64,000 bases of DNA from Prunella strophiata (GCA_036583965.1 JAZBQD010000030.1:113599894-113663893), one strand, 5' to 3'. Shown: positions 46,330 to 58,800, numbered from the stretch's first letter. Made by a program: numbers and translations. The notes: generated by a model from the letters alone, not told the origin.

Positions 46330-46760
46330 CCTTGATTTTTTGGTTTAATCATGGAAATCTTCATTATGCTCCTATCGCTTCTTCCATAAGAAGAAGGGAA
46401 TGCTGTGAAACTTCAGTGGGTGAAAAGATGGATGTTTTTGTCCCGAGAAATGGATGGAAAAGCTTCCCAGGGAGGATAAATTGCCCAATTAGCAAACATA
46501 ATGCAGAGGACACTTCTCCAGATTGCAGATGCCGTAATCTGACGGGAAACTCTCCATCTCCAAAGAGGGACATGATGGAGCTCTCATTATTCTGCCATCC
46601 CAGGAGCTGATAAATGAAACTGTCCATGCCCAAAATATTCAAAGGATCTCACAGGCAGCCGATCCTGAATTTCAGATCAATAGGGTTTAATATTTCACCA
46701 GCAATCATACATTTGAAAATCAATGCTGTCAGGGTTGGTAATGCTCTGCTAGAGGAGACT
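46330..46760. other. Candidate conserved non-coding block
   Basis: Complex sequence with AATTGCCCAATTAGC, GCCGTAATCTGACGG and TATCGC words and no repeats. The frames on both strands (96 and 92 codons) resemble no protein I know. Conservation not testable here. Confidence 0.35.
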
Positions 46761-47061
46761 GAAGGCAAACAGTCAAGGATGGGCTAAAAGCTGCTCCAGA
46801 AGTTTTGTCTGTTTGTGCAAAAAAATGAAAACTATTTTCTACAGTGATTTAAAAATTTAGGGGTTTGATTTTCTAACCAGAGGAGCAAACACAAAGAAGC
46901 AGAGTTAAATATTTTAGGTATGGAGTCTTCTCTGGAAAGGAGATGTTCAGCTCCATATTGACATTTACTGGGGGAAAAAACTTCTTAGAGGTGATCAAAT
47001 CCTTTTATAGGTGTTCAAAACTTGCTAAAAACTTGATGTACTGACCCAGTTTTCTTCCCTG

Positions 47062-47140
47062 TGAGAATGGTGAAGCCCTGGCACAGGTTGCCCAGAGCAG
47101 CTGTGGCTGTCTCATCCCTGGAATTGTCCAAGGTTGGTTC
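47062..47140 (+). mobile_element. CR1 LINE fragment, small
   Basis: GTGAGAATGGTGAAGCCCTG, then GGTTGCCCAGAGCAGCTGTG and ATTGTCCAAGGTTGG: an internal piece of the CR1 3' region. Confidence 0.7.
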
Positions 47141-48439
47141 TTTCCTTGCTTTTCTTCTTTTTCCTGAGTTGGATTCTCTTAATTCCCTTCTCAGCTCCAG
47201 CTCTTCTGTTTAGCCTGGGCCATGACTCTGGTCTGCCAGACAACAGAAAGCTTAAATATATTAATATTGATGGGGTTCTTTCCCACTGGAAAAGCCATTT
47301 TTTACCATGTGTCCATTCATAATATGATCTATTTGAATCCCTGTAGAAAAATAGGATGGTCTTGATGATTTCTGACCTTGTTGCAAGTGATGTTTCTGCT
47401 TGCAGAAGTGTAGGAAAATAAAATCAGCCTTTGTGTCTGGATTTACTTAGTCTTGAGTTTAAGGTGGGGACTACAGAGCACAGTTCATAGGAATGATGGA
47501 GAACTGCAGGATTAAGGGAAATAAAGGGATTAAGGCAAATAAATCAAAGGTTATGCCAAGGAAATTGTGCCTTGCACTTCACCTGAGCTGTGAATTTTAT
47601 CAACTTGGCTGTTTGAGGCTCATTTCCTCATGGGAAGTGAAGAGAATACTAAAGTGAGGAATAGTGGTGGTTCCTGGCCTCTGGAACATGATTATCCACT
47701 CCCAAAAATGCTGAGTCTGCTGGCTGGAACTACTTTTAGTTTGATTCCAGGTGATTCCCAGCCACAGCTCGGGGTTAGGATGGGAAGGGAGATCCTCCTG
47801 CCTCCCAGGAAAGCTGAGGATGGGCCTCTTCCCCATTGGCTTTTGTGATCCCAAACAGCCTCCCAAACATCCCTCCCAGCACTGCCCTCACCCAAGGGTC
47901 AAAAGGTCCTTTAGAAGGACCACAATGACTATTTTTTTGGGACTTAGATCAACAAAAGCAACCAAAAAAAGCACAAAAATGATGATGCCAGAGCATTTTA
48001 GTGAGTTCAGAGTCCTCATGATGGCAATTTCCAGGCTTTGCCTGATGAGGGACAGGGAAGGGTCCCAAAGACTGAATCCTGCTTGGAATTGCTTTGTTTG
48101 GAGCAACGAGGTCAGCCCAGAGTGTGGCTGTAAAAGCATCACCTGATGTGTGTATGCCATAAAGAAAACCCCAATAATCAGCATTTCCAGGGCAGAATTC
48201 CTTCAAACTCTTCCCTTAATCCCTCTGGATCAGCCAGACAAGGAATCAGCCTGCAGGAGCAGAGCCAGAACAGGAAGGACATTGGAGATCAGAACTCAGG
48301 GAAAATCCAAGATCTTGCCAGCAGTACTTCAGCTCTCTCCTGGTGGTGCTTCCCCTCCCACATCCCTGGGTCACACCTGCTTTTCCACAGGGATTTGCTG
48401 ATAAATCAGGACATATCAAGATCTCTCCCCTTGTATATT
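47141..48439. other. Unique sequence
   Basis: No gene or repeat recognised. The 131-codon frame at 47751-48146 has no recognisable domain. Confidence 0.4.
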
Positions 48440-48930
48440 TTCTAATTAATAAATTCCTAATTATGTCCAGAATTTTTTGCTGTTTGTGCTCACTAATTCC
48501 CATTTTTATCTGGTTCATTAAAATTCATCTTAGCAATCTCCTTGTAGCCTCTCAGCAACTCAAACATTCTCTTCCATCCGAGTTCATTATCACCACTCTT
48601 TAATTAAATTCTTATGGCTCTTTTGTAATCTTTATCTGCTTTTCTTACCTAATAACTTCTCCTACAGCACCTAAAGCAAATGTTTTACTGAAGCATGAAT
48701 AGATCCAGTGACTTAAAATGGAATAAATCATTCAGCACATCATGTGAAAGGTATTGGATCAGCCTGGAATTATTCCCTTTTCCAATGCCATGTTGATGTG
48801 ATAACATTTACAATTTTATTTCAAGACTTTAATTATTCTTGCTCTCAAAATTTGTATAAAAGCTCTGCATATGATTAAGTCAGGCTAATGAGCACTGAGA
48901 TACCTGAGTCAGAAGGGGAGGAATTCCTTA
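48440..48930. other. Candidate conserved non-coding block
   Basis: Complex AT-rich sequence with TTTCTAATTAATAAATTC, CTTTAATTAAATTC and GACTTTAATTATTC cores. No transposon sequence. Confidence 0.33.
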
Positions 48931-50252
48931 AGTGATGCATTTGTTATTCTCTGTGGATTTGCTCTAATCCCTGATTTGAAAAATTTATTAAAAATCCTTC
49001 CTAACCACGTCCAACTGTCTGCAATTCCCTCTTCTATTCCTTTGGAGTTCTGAGCTGGACCTTGCAATGTCTCCTGCTGGAGGATCTGAAGACTTTTGTC
49101 TCTTGTTTTCATCTCAAGCAGTGACCATTTCACCATTTCTTTTCATTTTCACTGGCTATCCTTCATTTTCCACTTTTCTGTATTAAATGACCCTCAGTGA
49201 ATGTGGGGCAAATTATCATTTTAAATATTTTTAATATTTAAATTTTTTTAGCTAATCTGCATTACATGAAATCCCTAATCCCTCCTCAACTTTTGAATTG
49301 GTCCTCCTTTTTCTCCTCACCACCCTGCACTCTTCTTTTATTTAGACAACTGAAGAAAGTTTTGTGGTTTTCCTTTCCTTCACAAAATTTAGCTAAACTT
49401 GGATTTTTAGTAGCTCTGTCTTCATTCCTGTGCTTCCTGAATTCTGGGATGGAGCTGTCAGGGCTTCTGTTTGTTTTTTCCTTCCTTTCCTGCCTGTGTC
49501 AGGCTCTTTGTTCACAATTTTTTTGTGCAATCCCAGAGAGGAGGGTGGTTGGATTTCTCTTTCTTGCTCATCCCACTTAGATGATGTTAATTCATGTCAC
49601 AGAACCATGGAATGGCTCGGGTTGGAAATCGATAGGAATTAATGGATAATTACAGTCAGCTCTTCATTGAGGTCCTCTGATCTTCTGTGATTCTATGAAG
49701 GCCCAAAGGTTCTTGTATTTTTTGCTTTGAGAAAAAAAATGAAAAATGGTCCCTGAATGCAAATCCAGCAGCTCCAGATCCAAAGGTTGCTGTTACCAAG
49801 GTCAAGGAAATCAAGAAGTCAAGGAAGAGCTTGCTGGGTGCAGAAAAGCTGGGACTGTGGAAGGGAGGAATCATTTAATACAACATTACTGAATCTGAAA
49901 AAAAACCTTTCCTCAAAAATCAGGTATTCCCAAAAGGAGCTCTGTGGTCAAAAACCATACACAGGCCTGAAAACACCACAAAGCCCTTGTTTTTTCTAAT
50001 CAAAAATGAAGAATAAATCAGTGGTTTTTGCACTGATACTGCAGCAAAGGCAGCAAGAGTCCCCAAACCCTCTTCACTACGAGCTGAATGAGCCAAGAGA
50101 GGGTGGATTCTCCTCAAGGGATTTCCTTTGAGGAAGGACAGAACCCCAGGAGAACTAATCCTACAGCAGGGCATGTCAGTGAGGGGAAGAGATTTTGTCC
50201 AACTCATCCTTTCCCCTGGCTTGCAAAAGCCTGGCATGGTTAGACCCAGCTT
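48931..50252. other. Unique sequence with a CR1 scrap
   Basis: A short CR1-like tip (ACCATGGAATGGCTCGGG, TTGGAAATC) lies at about 49602-49640. Otherwise no gene was recognised. Confidence 0.4.
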
Positions 50253-51080
50253 GGGTGGCTTCTACAAACAGGTGAGACCTGGGGTTAAAGTATTTTTAAT
50301 TTTTTTTTTTTTTTTTGTCTGCTGTCTTGTCCAAGCTCTCCAGACCTCATGTCCATGGGCTTCTACAAAGAGGTGAGGCCTGGGGTGAAACTATTTTGAA
50401 TTTTTTTTGCTTTCTGTGTTGTCCAAAATCTCCGGGCCTCACGTCCATGGGTTTCTACAAAGAAGTGAGGTCTGGGGTTAAAGAATTTTGAATTTTTTTT
50501 TGTCTGCTGTCTTGTCCAAACTCTCAAGGCTGCATGTCCATGGGCTGCTACAAACAGGTGAGGACTGGGGTTAAAATATTTTGGGTTTTTTTTGCTTTCT
50601 GTGTTGTCCAAACTCTCCAGGCCCCACGTCCATGGTCTTCTACAAAGAAGTGAGGTCTGGGGTTAAAATATTTTGTATTTTTTTGCTTTCTGTCTTGTCC
50701 AAACTCTCCAGGCCACATGTCCATGGGCTGCTACAAACAGGTGAGGACTGGGGTTAAAGTATTTTGTATTTTTTTGCTTTCTGTGTTGTCCAACCTATCC
50801 AGGCCTCATATCCATGGGCTTCTACAAACAGGTGAGGTCTGGGGTTAAAATATTTTGTATTTTTTTCCTTGCTGTATTGTCCAAACTCTCCTGGCCTCAC
50901 GTCCATGGGATTCTATAAACATGTAAGGCCTGGGTTTAAAATATTTTGTATTTTTTTGCCTTCTGTCTTGTCCAAACTCTCCAGGCTGCGTGTCCATGGG
51001 CTGCTACAAACAGGTGAGGACTGGGGTTAAAGTATTTTGAATTTTTTTTGTCCAAACTCTCCAGGCCTCACATACATTGG
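50253..51080 (+). repeat. ~92-bp tandem array with splice-site-like motifs
   Basis: Nine units of 90-106 bp plus a tenth start. A typical unit has TCTACAAACAGGTGAGG, GGGGTTAAA(A/G)TATTTT, a T-rich stretch, and GTCCAAACTCTCCAGGCC with CGTCCATGGGC. CAG-GTGAGG matches a vertebrate 5' splice site. The T-rich stretch plus CTCTCCAG-G resembles a 3' splice site. Between them lie about 29 nt. Motifs are lost in some units (CTCCGG near 50433, TCTCCTGG near 50890). AAAGAAGTGAGG and AAACAGGTGAGG forms alternate around 50460-50740. No surrounding gene is visible, so function is unproven. Confidence 0.93.
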
Positions 51081-51179
51081 ATTATGATCCACACAAAGCC
51101 AAGATCCCATGGATTTTGTAATCTTTATTAGCCCAGCTTTAATGGTGAGCTGGTTTTGTTTTTTGTCCCTCGAGACCAG

Positions 51180-51580
51180 ACAGTTGGGAACAAATCCTTT
51201 AAAGCTTTATTGCTTTTGTGTGCCCATTGTTTCCTTGTCAGGGCCCTGCTGAGCAGAACTTCCCTTTGACAGTGGCTGCTTCTCCCTAAAAGCTTCTGAC
51301 TCTCCGAGGCTGGACCAGCAGGCTCCATCCCAGCATCTCCCTCTTGTAATTGCCTCGGGGCCAATTCCTCCTAAAAGAATTAAAAATGCAAATCCAATCT
51401 CATAATTGTGTAATATGATCAAGCTGGCAGCTGGATCGATCCTGGGCCTCGCTGTCGATGCTGCAGCTCCCAGGCCCGTTTGTCAGAGCTGGCCCACGTC
51501 ACTTTGTCACTGCTGCTGGCCTCCTTCCCCCTCCACGAGAGATGACATTTTATGAGTGGCTTCCTATCAATCAGCTCTAA
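51180..51580. other. Candidate conserved non-coding block
   Basis: Complex sequence with CTTTAAAGCTTTATTGC, TAATTGCC, GCAGCTGGATCGATCC, CGCTGTCGATGC and GCCCACGTCACTTTGTC. CpGs are retained in a CpG-poor setting and there are no repeats. Conservation inferred only. Confidence 0.38.
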
Positions 51581-52274
51581 TTTTTTGCATCATGGAAATT
51601 CCTCCTGTCGTCCTGCTGCTGCCTGGGTTTCTTCGGGGGGCTGGAGAAGGAGTCTGGCTTTGGTTTCTCCAGGCTGTCACAGCCTGGCCAGGGACTGGGA
51701 CTGACAATAACACACTGGGGTATCTTCATTTTCTAGCCACAAATGACACGGGGTTACCAGCACAGGGAAACGCTGTGGAAAAGGAAACCTGGGAATCAAT
51801 GAGTGAATTCCCGCTGGTGCTGGAGCTGTTGGGGTCTCTGTAAATGAAAGGCTTAATATGAGATAAAATTCCCACCCCTGAGTCTCAAAACCTCATCCAG
51901 ACAGTCCTTTCTTACTCAATAATGCCTCCAAAGTAGAGTGTTTCGGAATAAAGTCTTCTGGTCCAAAATGTGGATGGATCAGAAGGCACAAAAATTGAAT
52001 TTGCATGGATATTGTTCCTCCCTGCCCAGCCACAACCACAAAAACTGAAATAACTCAAATCATCTAATGATAAAAGAGATGAAGATAATGGCCCGAGTCT
52101 GCCCAGCTTTTTCTGTATCATTTCAGCCCCCACAGTGTTTTGGGAAAAGCAATAAAAAAAAATCCCTTAACTCACACAGGGATCATCCCATAGGTAGCAA
52201 AACATTCAGGTGGCCTTTTGGGAGACACAAGCATTAATCAGATGTACAGAAGTAGGGAAAAGAGAGGAGGGGGA
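51581..52274. other. Unique sequence
   Basis: No gene recognised. The 95-codon frame at 51556-51843 has no clear domain. Confidence 0.4.
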
Positions 52275-52470
52275 AAGCTTTCAATGCCCAGAGCAGCTGT
52301 GGCTGCCCCTGCATCCCTGGCAGTGCCCAAGGCCAGGCTGGACACTGGGGCTGGGAGCAGCCTGGCACAGGGGAAGGTGTCCCTGCCATGGCAGGGGTGA
52401 AATGGGATCATATTTAAGCTCCCTTCCAACCCAAACCATTCCATAATTCCATGTTTCTGTGATTCTGTAT
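52275..52470 (+). mobile_element. CR1 LINE fragment
   Basis: GC-rich 3' module from GCCCAGAGCAGCTGTGGC to the tail CCAACCCAAACCATTCCATA. Confidence 0.9.
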
Positions 52471-52549
52471 TAAAAAAAACCTTCTTAATATATTTATTGG
52501 TACCTCACCCAGTTTATCTACTGGACATGAAGGAATCCAGAAAATGGAA

Positions 52550-52937
52550 CATAACTGGGAAGGGGCTGGAAAATAAATCATGGGAGCAGCAGCTGAGGGA
52601 GCTGGAAAGGAGCTCAACCTGGGGAAAAAGGAGGATCAGGGGGGATCCTCATTGCTCTGCACAACTCCTGACAGGAGGGGCAGGGAAAGGAGGAGAGGAA
52701 ATGGCCTCAAATGGCACCAGGGGAGGCTCAGGTTGGAGATTGGGAAAGAAAATTTCCCTGGCAGAGTGGTCAGGCCTCGGGATGAGCTGCCCAGGGAGGT
52801 TTGGAGTCACTGGGATTGTCCCAGAGGAGTCTGGATGTGGCCTTGGGGACAGGGTTTGGGGTGATGCTGGTGGGGCTGGGGTGGCACTGGATGATCCTGA
52901 AGGTCTCATCCCACCTTGATGACTTAATGATTCCTGG
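52550..52937 (+). mobile_element. CR1 LINE fragment, older type
   Basis: GCTGAGGGAGCTGGAAAGG, AAAAAGGAGGATCAGG, ATTGCTCTGCACAACTCC, GATGAGCTGCCCAGGGAGG and ATGATCCTGAAGGTCTCATC follow CR1 order. Related to the copy at 24085, in the same orientation. Confidence 0.9.
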
Positions 52938-53936
52938 GAATGCTCTTCTGTCCTGTCTTTCACAGCTGATCCACAGCATGAAATCAGCTGCCCAAAAAAT
53001 CAAAAGTATAAAGGAAATAAATGGAATCCATATACAAATGCACTGAGGCAGAAGAGCATCAACACCCACAAAATAAAGACATTTCATTCACAATCAACTC
53101 ACACCAAGGGAATTTTTTCTTGCTGGTGCTAGCCAGAGAGTAAAAATTCAGTGTCATTAAAATATTAAGGTTCCAGCAATGTTTTTGTTCCCTGCTGGAA
53201 TGAAAACAAAACTTTAGAAACATTTTTCTGACATGGAAGTGGCTCAAAAATTGCTGTTTTCATATTGCAAAGCTCCAGGCATTGGTGCAGGCCTCAAGAC
53301 AGAAACCCTGGCCTTCAGAAAACTTGGTCAAACCAATAAATCTCCACAGAACAACCCAGCCTTGATAAACACCACATTTTAATGCAATGACATTTTGTTG
53401 AGAATATTCCAGCCTGCCCTGAGCTGCAGCCTGGGTGAGATTGGGCAATTTGGGGTTATTAATATTGCTAAATCTTCCTTTTCAAAGGCCACCACGTCTC
53501 TTGATGATCACTGGACATAAGGAATTAATAATTTAGGACTGGAGAGAGGGTAAGGGAGGGTTGTGGTGTGGTTTATTAGACCCAGGCATAGGGGTTGTAA
53601 TAAAGCTGCCCACAGGACAAGTCACAAATCATATTTTTTGTTGTTTTTTAATGTATTATTTTAAAAGGAAAGCACCCCAGCTCAGCTGGCTGTGAGTTCC
53701 CATGCCAGATGGAAACTGAGGCTCCCTGGATGAACCCCTGGGCAGCAGGGTTGGACAGCCTGAGCCTGATCTTCCTTTGTGGAGCTCCTTGGGATGGGAC
53801 AGGATGGTGGGACAAGGTGTCACCTCACCTGTGAGCTGGTGGATGTGTCCCTCATTGTCCTTTTCCTTGGCTCAGGGTCCCAGCAGGCTTCCAAGAGCAT
53901 CCATGGAATGTGGTGCTTCGTCCCAACATGAAAATT
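52938..53936. other. Unique sequence
   Basis: No gene or repeat recognised. Confidence 0.4.
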
Positions 53937-54330
53937 GTTGCCTGCTCATGGAATTTTGTGATGGTTTGGGTTGGAAAAAACCCTAAATCCCACCCAGTGC
54001 CAGCCCTGCCATGGCAGGGACACATTCCACTGTGCCAGGCTGCTCCAGCCCCAGTGTCCAGCCTGGCCTTGGGCACTGCCAGGGATCCAGGGGCAGCCAC
54101 AGCTGCTCTGGCAATTCCATCCCAGCCCCTGCCCACCCTAACAGGGAACAATTCCTCATTCCCAATCTCCCATCCAGCCCTGTCCTCTGGCACTGGGAGC
54201 CATTCCCTGGGTCCTCTTCAAGCACTGGAAGGGGCTCTGAGCTCTCCCTGGAGCTTCTCCTCTCCAGGCTGGACAGCTCCAGCTCTGCCAGCCTGGCTCC
54301 AGAACAGAGAATTCCGTGATCCTGTGAAAT
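53937..54330 (-). mobile_element. CR1 LINE fragment
   Basis: Reverse-oriented, with GATGGTTTGGGTTGG near the start, the GC-rich module, and CCTGGAGCTTCTCCTCTCCA near 54248. It ends near CCGTGATCCTGTG. Confidence 0.9.
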
Positions 54331-54704
54331 AACAGATTAAACAAGAGCTTCCCATGGCATTCCTTTCCTGTCTGGCATCACCCTGTCAGCTTTCCTGGCC
54401 CTGCAGATCAATCCATGCTGGAAAGGCCACACACCTCACTCCCCTCCCAGGGTCCCACACACTGGCCCTGGTTACAACAATTCCTGCGCCAAGATTTCCT
54501 CATGAAATGCAGTCTGGGTGCAGGATGTGATTGGTGAGCACAGCTTTGTGGGCAATGGATTTTTAGGGAATTCTCAAAGCCTGGCAGAAGGTTCACCCAG
54601 TGTGCATCTGTGTGCAAACCTGGAGATGAGAAATGCTGACTGAGAAATGCCATGGGAATGGGACAGACATTGCTGAGAGGAGAAATGGAGCTAGAAACAA
54701 GTTT
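54331..54704. other. Unique sequence
   Basis: No gene recognised. Confidence 0.4.
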
Positions 54705-55015
54705 CAGAGGATGGCCTTGCAAATAAGACTAGATATTTTTAAAAAATAAAACTATGAAAGATGCATTGTAGTAGGACTCACAAGGGGTAATTTTAGATTA
54801 TTAAAACACCTACAACATAGTGTGATTAAAGCTGATAGGCCAAGAAACACTTATAATGTATTGCAATTAAGAAATAGTTAGCTTCTGATTGTGATAACGT
54901 AAATTATAACATCTGTGTTGTCTCACCCTTCTCATGACAAAAATAGAATAAAAGTTTTTAAAACACCTCTCAGTTACCCCATCTCTAAGTCAGAAAAAAA
55001 GTATAATCCAACACA
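54705..55015 (+). mobile_element. Possible ERV LTR, AT-rich songbird type
   Basis: An AT-rich block leads to GTTGTCTCACCC, a polyadenylation-like AGAATAAAAG near 54944, and CACCTCTCAGTTACCCCATC before TAATCCAACACA. The order resembles the R-U5 end of songbird ERV LTRs as I recall them. No target duplication was established. Confidence 0.45.
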
Positions 55016-55852
55016 GCTTTGATCACCTGGAGTTCACACACTGAGCTCACTGCAAGATGTTCTCCTTAAGTGGCTGTAAAACATCAGCGTGACACAGGAA
55101 CAGCAGAACATTCCCCTCTTCATTTTTGCTACAAGTTAATTTGTAGGCAATTACTGCAGCTTGAAACACTTGCATTTGCTCTGCAGGAAGAAGAAGGTTA
55201 TTTAAGATTTTTTTTTTTGTCATTAATTATTGATGATTCAGATCAGGAGCCATTTATTACCTCCTTATTTTACAAATAGTTTTCAGTGTAAGGGGGTGTG
55301 TGGTCCACATAGATGTGGATAAATCATTTATTTGGCTAAGAAATGTTGTGAGGGAAAGGATTTTGCCTTTTGCACCTTGGATTTTCAAAAGCAGGGAAGC
55401 TGAGCTGTTGTCAAGCCTGGTCTGGCTCCAAATTGTGTTGTTGTAGTGCTTCTCTTGTCACATGGAGCACTTGTTTCCTGTTGATAGCACGGAGCTGATG
55501 GCAGATAATTGCCCTGACAGATTTAGAGGGATCAGGCAGAGTTGAGAGCCAGAGGACCATGGAGGGGAAGAGGAGGCTGTGGTTTCACTGACCAGGAGGA
55601 ACCACAGGGAGACAGCATTTCCTTGGATTCAGGAGACAAGGAAATGCTCTTGGAATGCTCCTCCAGGGTTTGTGTGAGCTCCCCCTTCCACCACAGAGGA
55701 CCCAAACCAAGAGGATTTAGCAATCCAACAGCTTTGTAATTCTGGCTGCACATCCTGTGGTCAAAAAATGGACAAAGAGAAAAATCCAAGCCCTCTTTGC
55801 TGGTGGTTTCCACACCTGAGTGTGCAAGAGCTTGGGGAAAGGGTGACATCAA
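55016..55852. other. Unique sequence
   Basis: No gene or repeat recognised. Confidence 0.4.
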
Positions 55853-56075
55853 ATCATGGAGTGTTTTAGGATGGAAGAGACCCTAAAGATCATCCAGTTC
55901 CAACCCTGACACCTTCCACTGTGCCAGGCTGCTCCCAGCCCCAGTGTCCAGCCTGGCCTTGGGCACTGCCAGGGATCCAGGGGCAGCCACAGCTGCTCTG
56001 GCAATTCCATCCCAGGGAACAATTCCTCATTCCCAAAATCCCATCCAGCCCTGCCCTCCTCCAGTCTGAACCCAC
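55853..56075 (-). mobile_element. CR1 LINE fragment with internal deletions
   Basis: Reversed tail ATCATGGAGTGTTTTAGG, TCATCCAGTTCCAACCC and the GC-rich module. The CCATGGCAGGG word and the CCCTGCCCACC stretch are missing compared with other copies. Confidence 0.88.
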
Positions 56076-57102
56076 TGCCCCAAATGGTTCCTTGGCTCAT
56101 GAGTTGAGGCTGGCAGCACCCACAGTTTCCTCTCTTTGTACAAAGTTTCAGGTGAAATTTCAGGTGATTTGTAACACAAATTTCCTCTCTTTTCTATATA
56201 AATGTTTTGGTTGAAAAACAGGAATAGGAAAACGAGGATGCAAACATGAGGTGAAGGTGGTTTTGCCTAAAAAGGCAGGTTCTGTGTTGGAGACAAGGAA
56301 GGAGATCATTAGAAACATCTCCTGAGAAAACTATGGGAATTTTATGGATTTTTGTAGAATTTAGAGATTTGATTTCCAGCTGAAACTGGGCCTGGCTTTG
56401 GCCTTGTCAGGCTTGCATTGGTGAGAAGGTGAAATCAGCTGTTCCCAAGAATGATGGGAGAAAATCTGAGCAATTGTTGAGAGAGAAAAACAAATTTTTA
56501 AGGGGAAATATTAAACATCTGGTTGTCAGTCATGCATAAGTTCCAGGAATTTGCAGGAATTATTTTGATGTATTTTGGAGTCCTTTCACAAATCTGATCA
56601 TTGAAGCAAATTGGGACGAGGAGATTTTACCTCAAATACTTCAGGAGTTTTCTGGTAGTACAATCAGAACCCAGACACAATTAAAATCCTGTTTAATTAA
56701 AACATTTCTCTGCAGCATAAAGTGATGAAAAATGATGAACATAAAACCTTCAGTCATTCAAGTTCTGTAAATCCCAGTCAATAATTTTATAGCCTTTCAA
56801 CTCTTCTGCTCTTAGCACAACTTAAAAGCGTCGGAGTGAAAAAATCGTCTAACAAGTGCTCCTGCTATAACAAGACTATTACTTCCATTGATTTTTCCAA
56901 GAGGAAAACCCCCAGCTAAAATTCCAGAAGGAGATGAATACAACTGCCTTTTAATAATATTAACTTTCTGGAAATCAATATTTTCTCTCATTTTACACCA
57001 TACTTTGCTACACCCCAGCCACTGTACAGAGCCATGAGAATCGATGCAGAGCCTGTGGATCTGCAAGGACCTGCCCAAAGGCTGCTGTAAGGGACAAGGA
57101 TC
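56076..57102. other. Unique sequence
   Basis: No gene or repeat recognised. Confidence 0.4.
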
Positions 57103-57108
57103 AGTTAA

Positions 57109-57682
57109 GCGTGGAGTCTTTGCTTCTTTTTTGCCAAGGTCAGGATTAAATGTGTGAGAGGGTATTTCTTGTTGGCACTCAGATGTTCATCAGTTCTTAT
57201 CTCTGTCACAGTCTCACAAATCCTGAGTTCTGCAGCACTTCACTCCAACAAACTAAAAATGGAGCCCTGGCTCTCTCTCTGCCAAGGCCTTTGAAGGATA
57301 AACTGTCCAATGAAGAAATGACACCTCAATTATTTTCACTTTTAACCCAAGAACCAACCACCCATCCTGCAATGGGGACTTTTTTATCCAATTGCACAAA
57401 ACCACCCAAACCCATGGAGAAGAAGGTGAAGAAGAAGGAGCAGCCTCCACCCTAAAACCTCCACCTTGCTTTCTATCTATTACTGTATTCTAAACCCTTA
57501 AACTCTGAGTTTCCCACCCTGTGACATTACACACTTCTATTCAAACTCCACACCCACAATCCCAGTTCTGTCATTCCATTTTGGAAGCTTCTCCAGGGCC
57601 TCAGGTCAGTGCAGTGTTCTCTTGGGGGTCAGTGCCTGGCAGCACAGAAAGTCTGAAATTCTCAGTAACCAGGGTTCCAGCA
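57109..57682 (-). mobile_element. Solo LTR, family C, copy 2
   Basis: A 574-bp reverse-oriented homologue of 35861-36427. On the plus strand it starts CGTGGAGTC (a TG-to-CG change would explain the end) and ends GGTTCCAGCA. It is flanked by an exact 6-bp GTTAAG at 57103-57108 and 57683-57688. The match extends two bases further as CAGTTAAG, probably by chance. The CRE-type site of copy 1 is altered here (TGACATTA at 57522-57529). Confidence 0.85.
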
Positions 57683-57688
57683 GTTAAG

Positions 57689-58594
57689 TCTGGCCTGGAA
57701 AGTCAGAGACTGAAAGTCTTCTTGCCAAACAAAATTCCTGGCTTTTGGTCAATTCGACAATGAAGCTCTGTCACCTCCAGCAGTGAGGACAGAGACCTAA
57801 AAGTCAAGGCCTGGAGAATATAAAATGAAAAATATTCCTCATTTCCAGGCATAAATGATCTGCCTGGGCATAAAGAGTTAATTTGGATATTGTTAGGATA
57901 TTCCAAATATTCCTTTGCTTTTTGTACACACCAGCAGAAGCTGCTTCCTTTTTCCAATTCCAGAGCCTTCCTTCCTTAACACGGCCCTGCTGTTCAAATG
58001 TTCTTTGGGGACAGGGGGTGGGTGTGAAAAAATTAGTTAATAATAAGATTTAAAATTATTTCTTATTCATTAATTAATATTAATATTATTGATAATAATG
58101 AATTAGAAATTAATTAATAAGGAACACTTTGTTTCCCAAGTGATTTTGATGTACACACCATGAAAAAGACTCTGCTGGATTTTTTTCTGCAAGAATGTCT
58201 CATGCTGCTTTCAACTTTGTCAGGAAAATAATTTAGGAAAAACCTCTTTAAACAGCAGTCCAAGAGCCAGAGTCAGTGACTGTCAACTCAAAAGGTTTTT
58301 TTTGTTATTTGTGTTATCATTTTTTGTTCATTTTCCTTAATTTTTCACCAGCATTCCTGGGATTTTCCTTGTGTTGTCCCTACTGTATCTTGTGAAATCA
58401 CAAGGATATTCCAGTCCCTTTAGGATTTCTCATTTATTAACCTCTCCAAAACATATCCAAGCATTTTTCCTTTGCCTTCCTCCCTGGAGGGATGTGCTAC
58501 AGGAGCTCCCAGCCTGGAGGATGCGGCACAACAAGTGAGGGAAAAGCCCCATTTATGGCCCTAAATTGTACCCGGGGAGATTCAGATTCACAAG
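57689..58594. other. Unique sequence
   Basis: No gene recognised. A TAAT/ATTAAT-rich stretch lies at 58030-58125. Confidence 0.4.
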
Positions 58595-58800
58595 GAAAGA
58601 AATTTCATCCCTCAGGAGTGAAGAAATTTCATCCAGGAATTGGGATGAGCTGCCCAGGGAGGTGGGGGAGTCACTGGAAGTGTTCAGGAGGTGTCCTGGA
58701 TGTGGCCCTTGGGGTGATGATGATGGTGCTGCTGGTGGGACTGGATGATCCTGGAGGGCTTTTCCCACCTTGATTCCACAGCTCTGGGATTTTGGGATGA
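58595..58800 (+). mobile_element. CR1 LINE fragment, older type
   Basis: GGGATGAGCTGCCCAGGGAG, GGAAGTGTTCAGGAGGTGTC, GGACTGGATGATCCTGGAGG and CCACCTTGATTCCACAGC follow CR1 order. A GATGATGATGGTGCTGCTGG stretch is a local trinucleotide expansion. Confidence 0.85.

Noticed and set aside
50253..51080. CRISPR-like regular repeats
   Set aside because: The whole ~92-bp unit is repeated, with no unique spacers, and the context is a vertebrate genome.
57101..57688. hAT-type DNA transposon with 8-bp duplication CAGTTAAG
   Set aside because: An 8-bp match does flank the homology. However, the homologue at 35861 shows a 6-bp duplication, and the TG/CA-type ends fit an LTR, so the two extra bases are probably chance.
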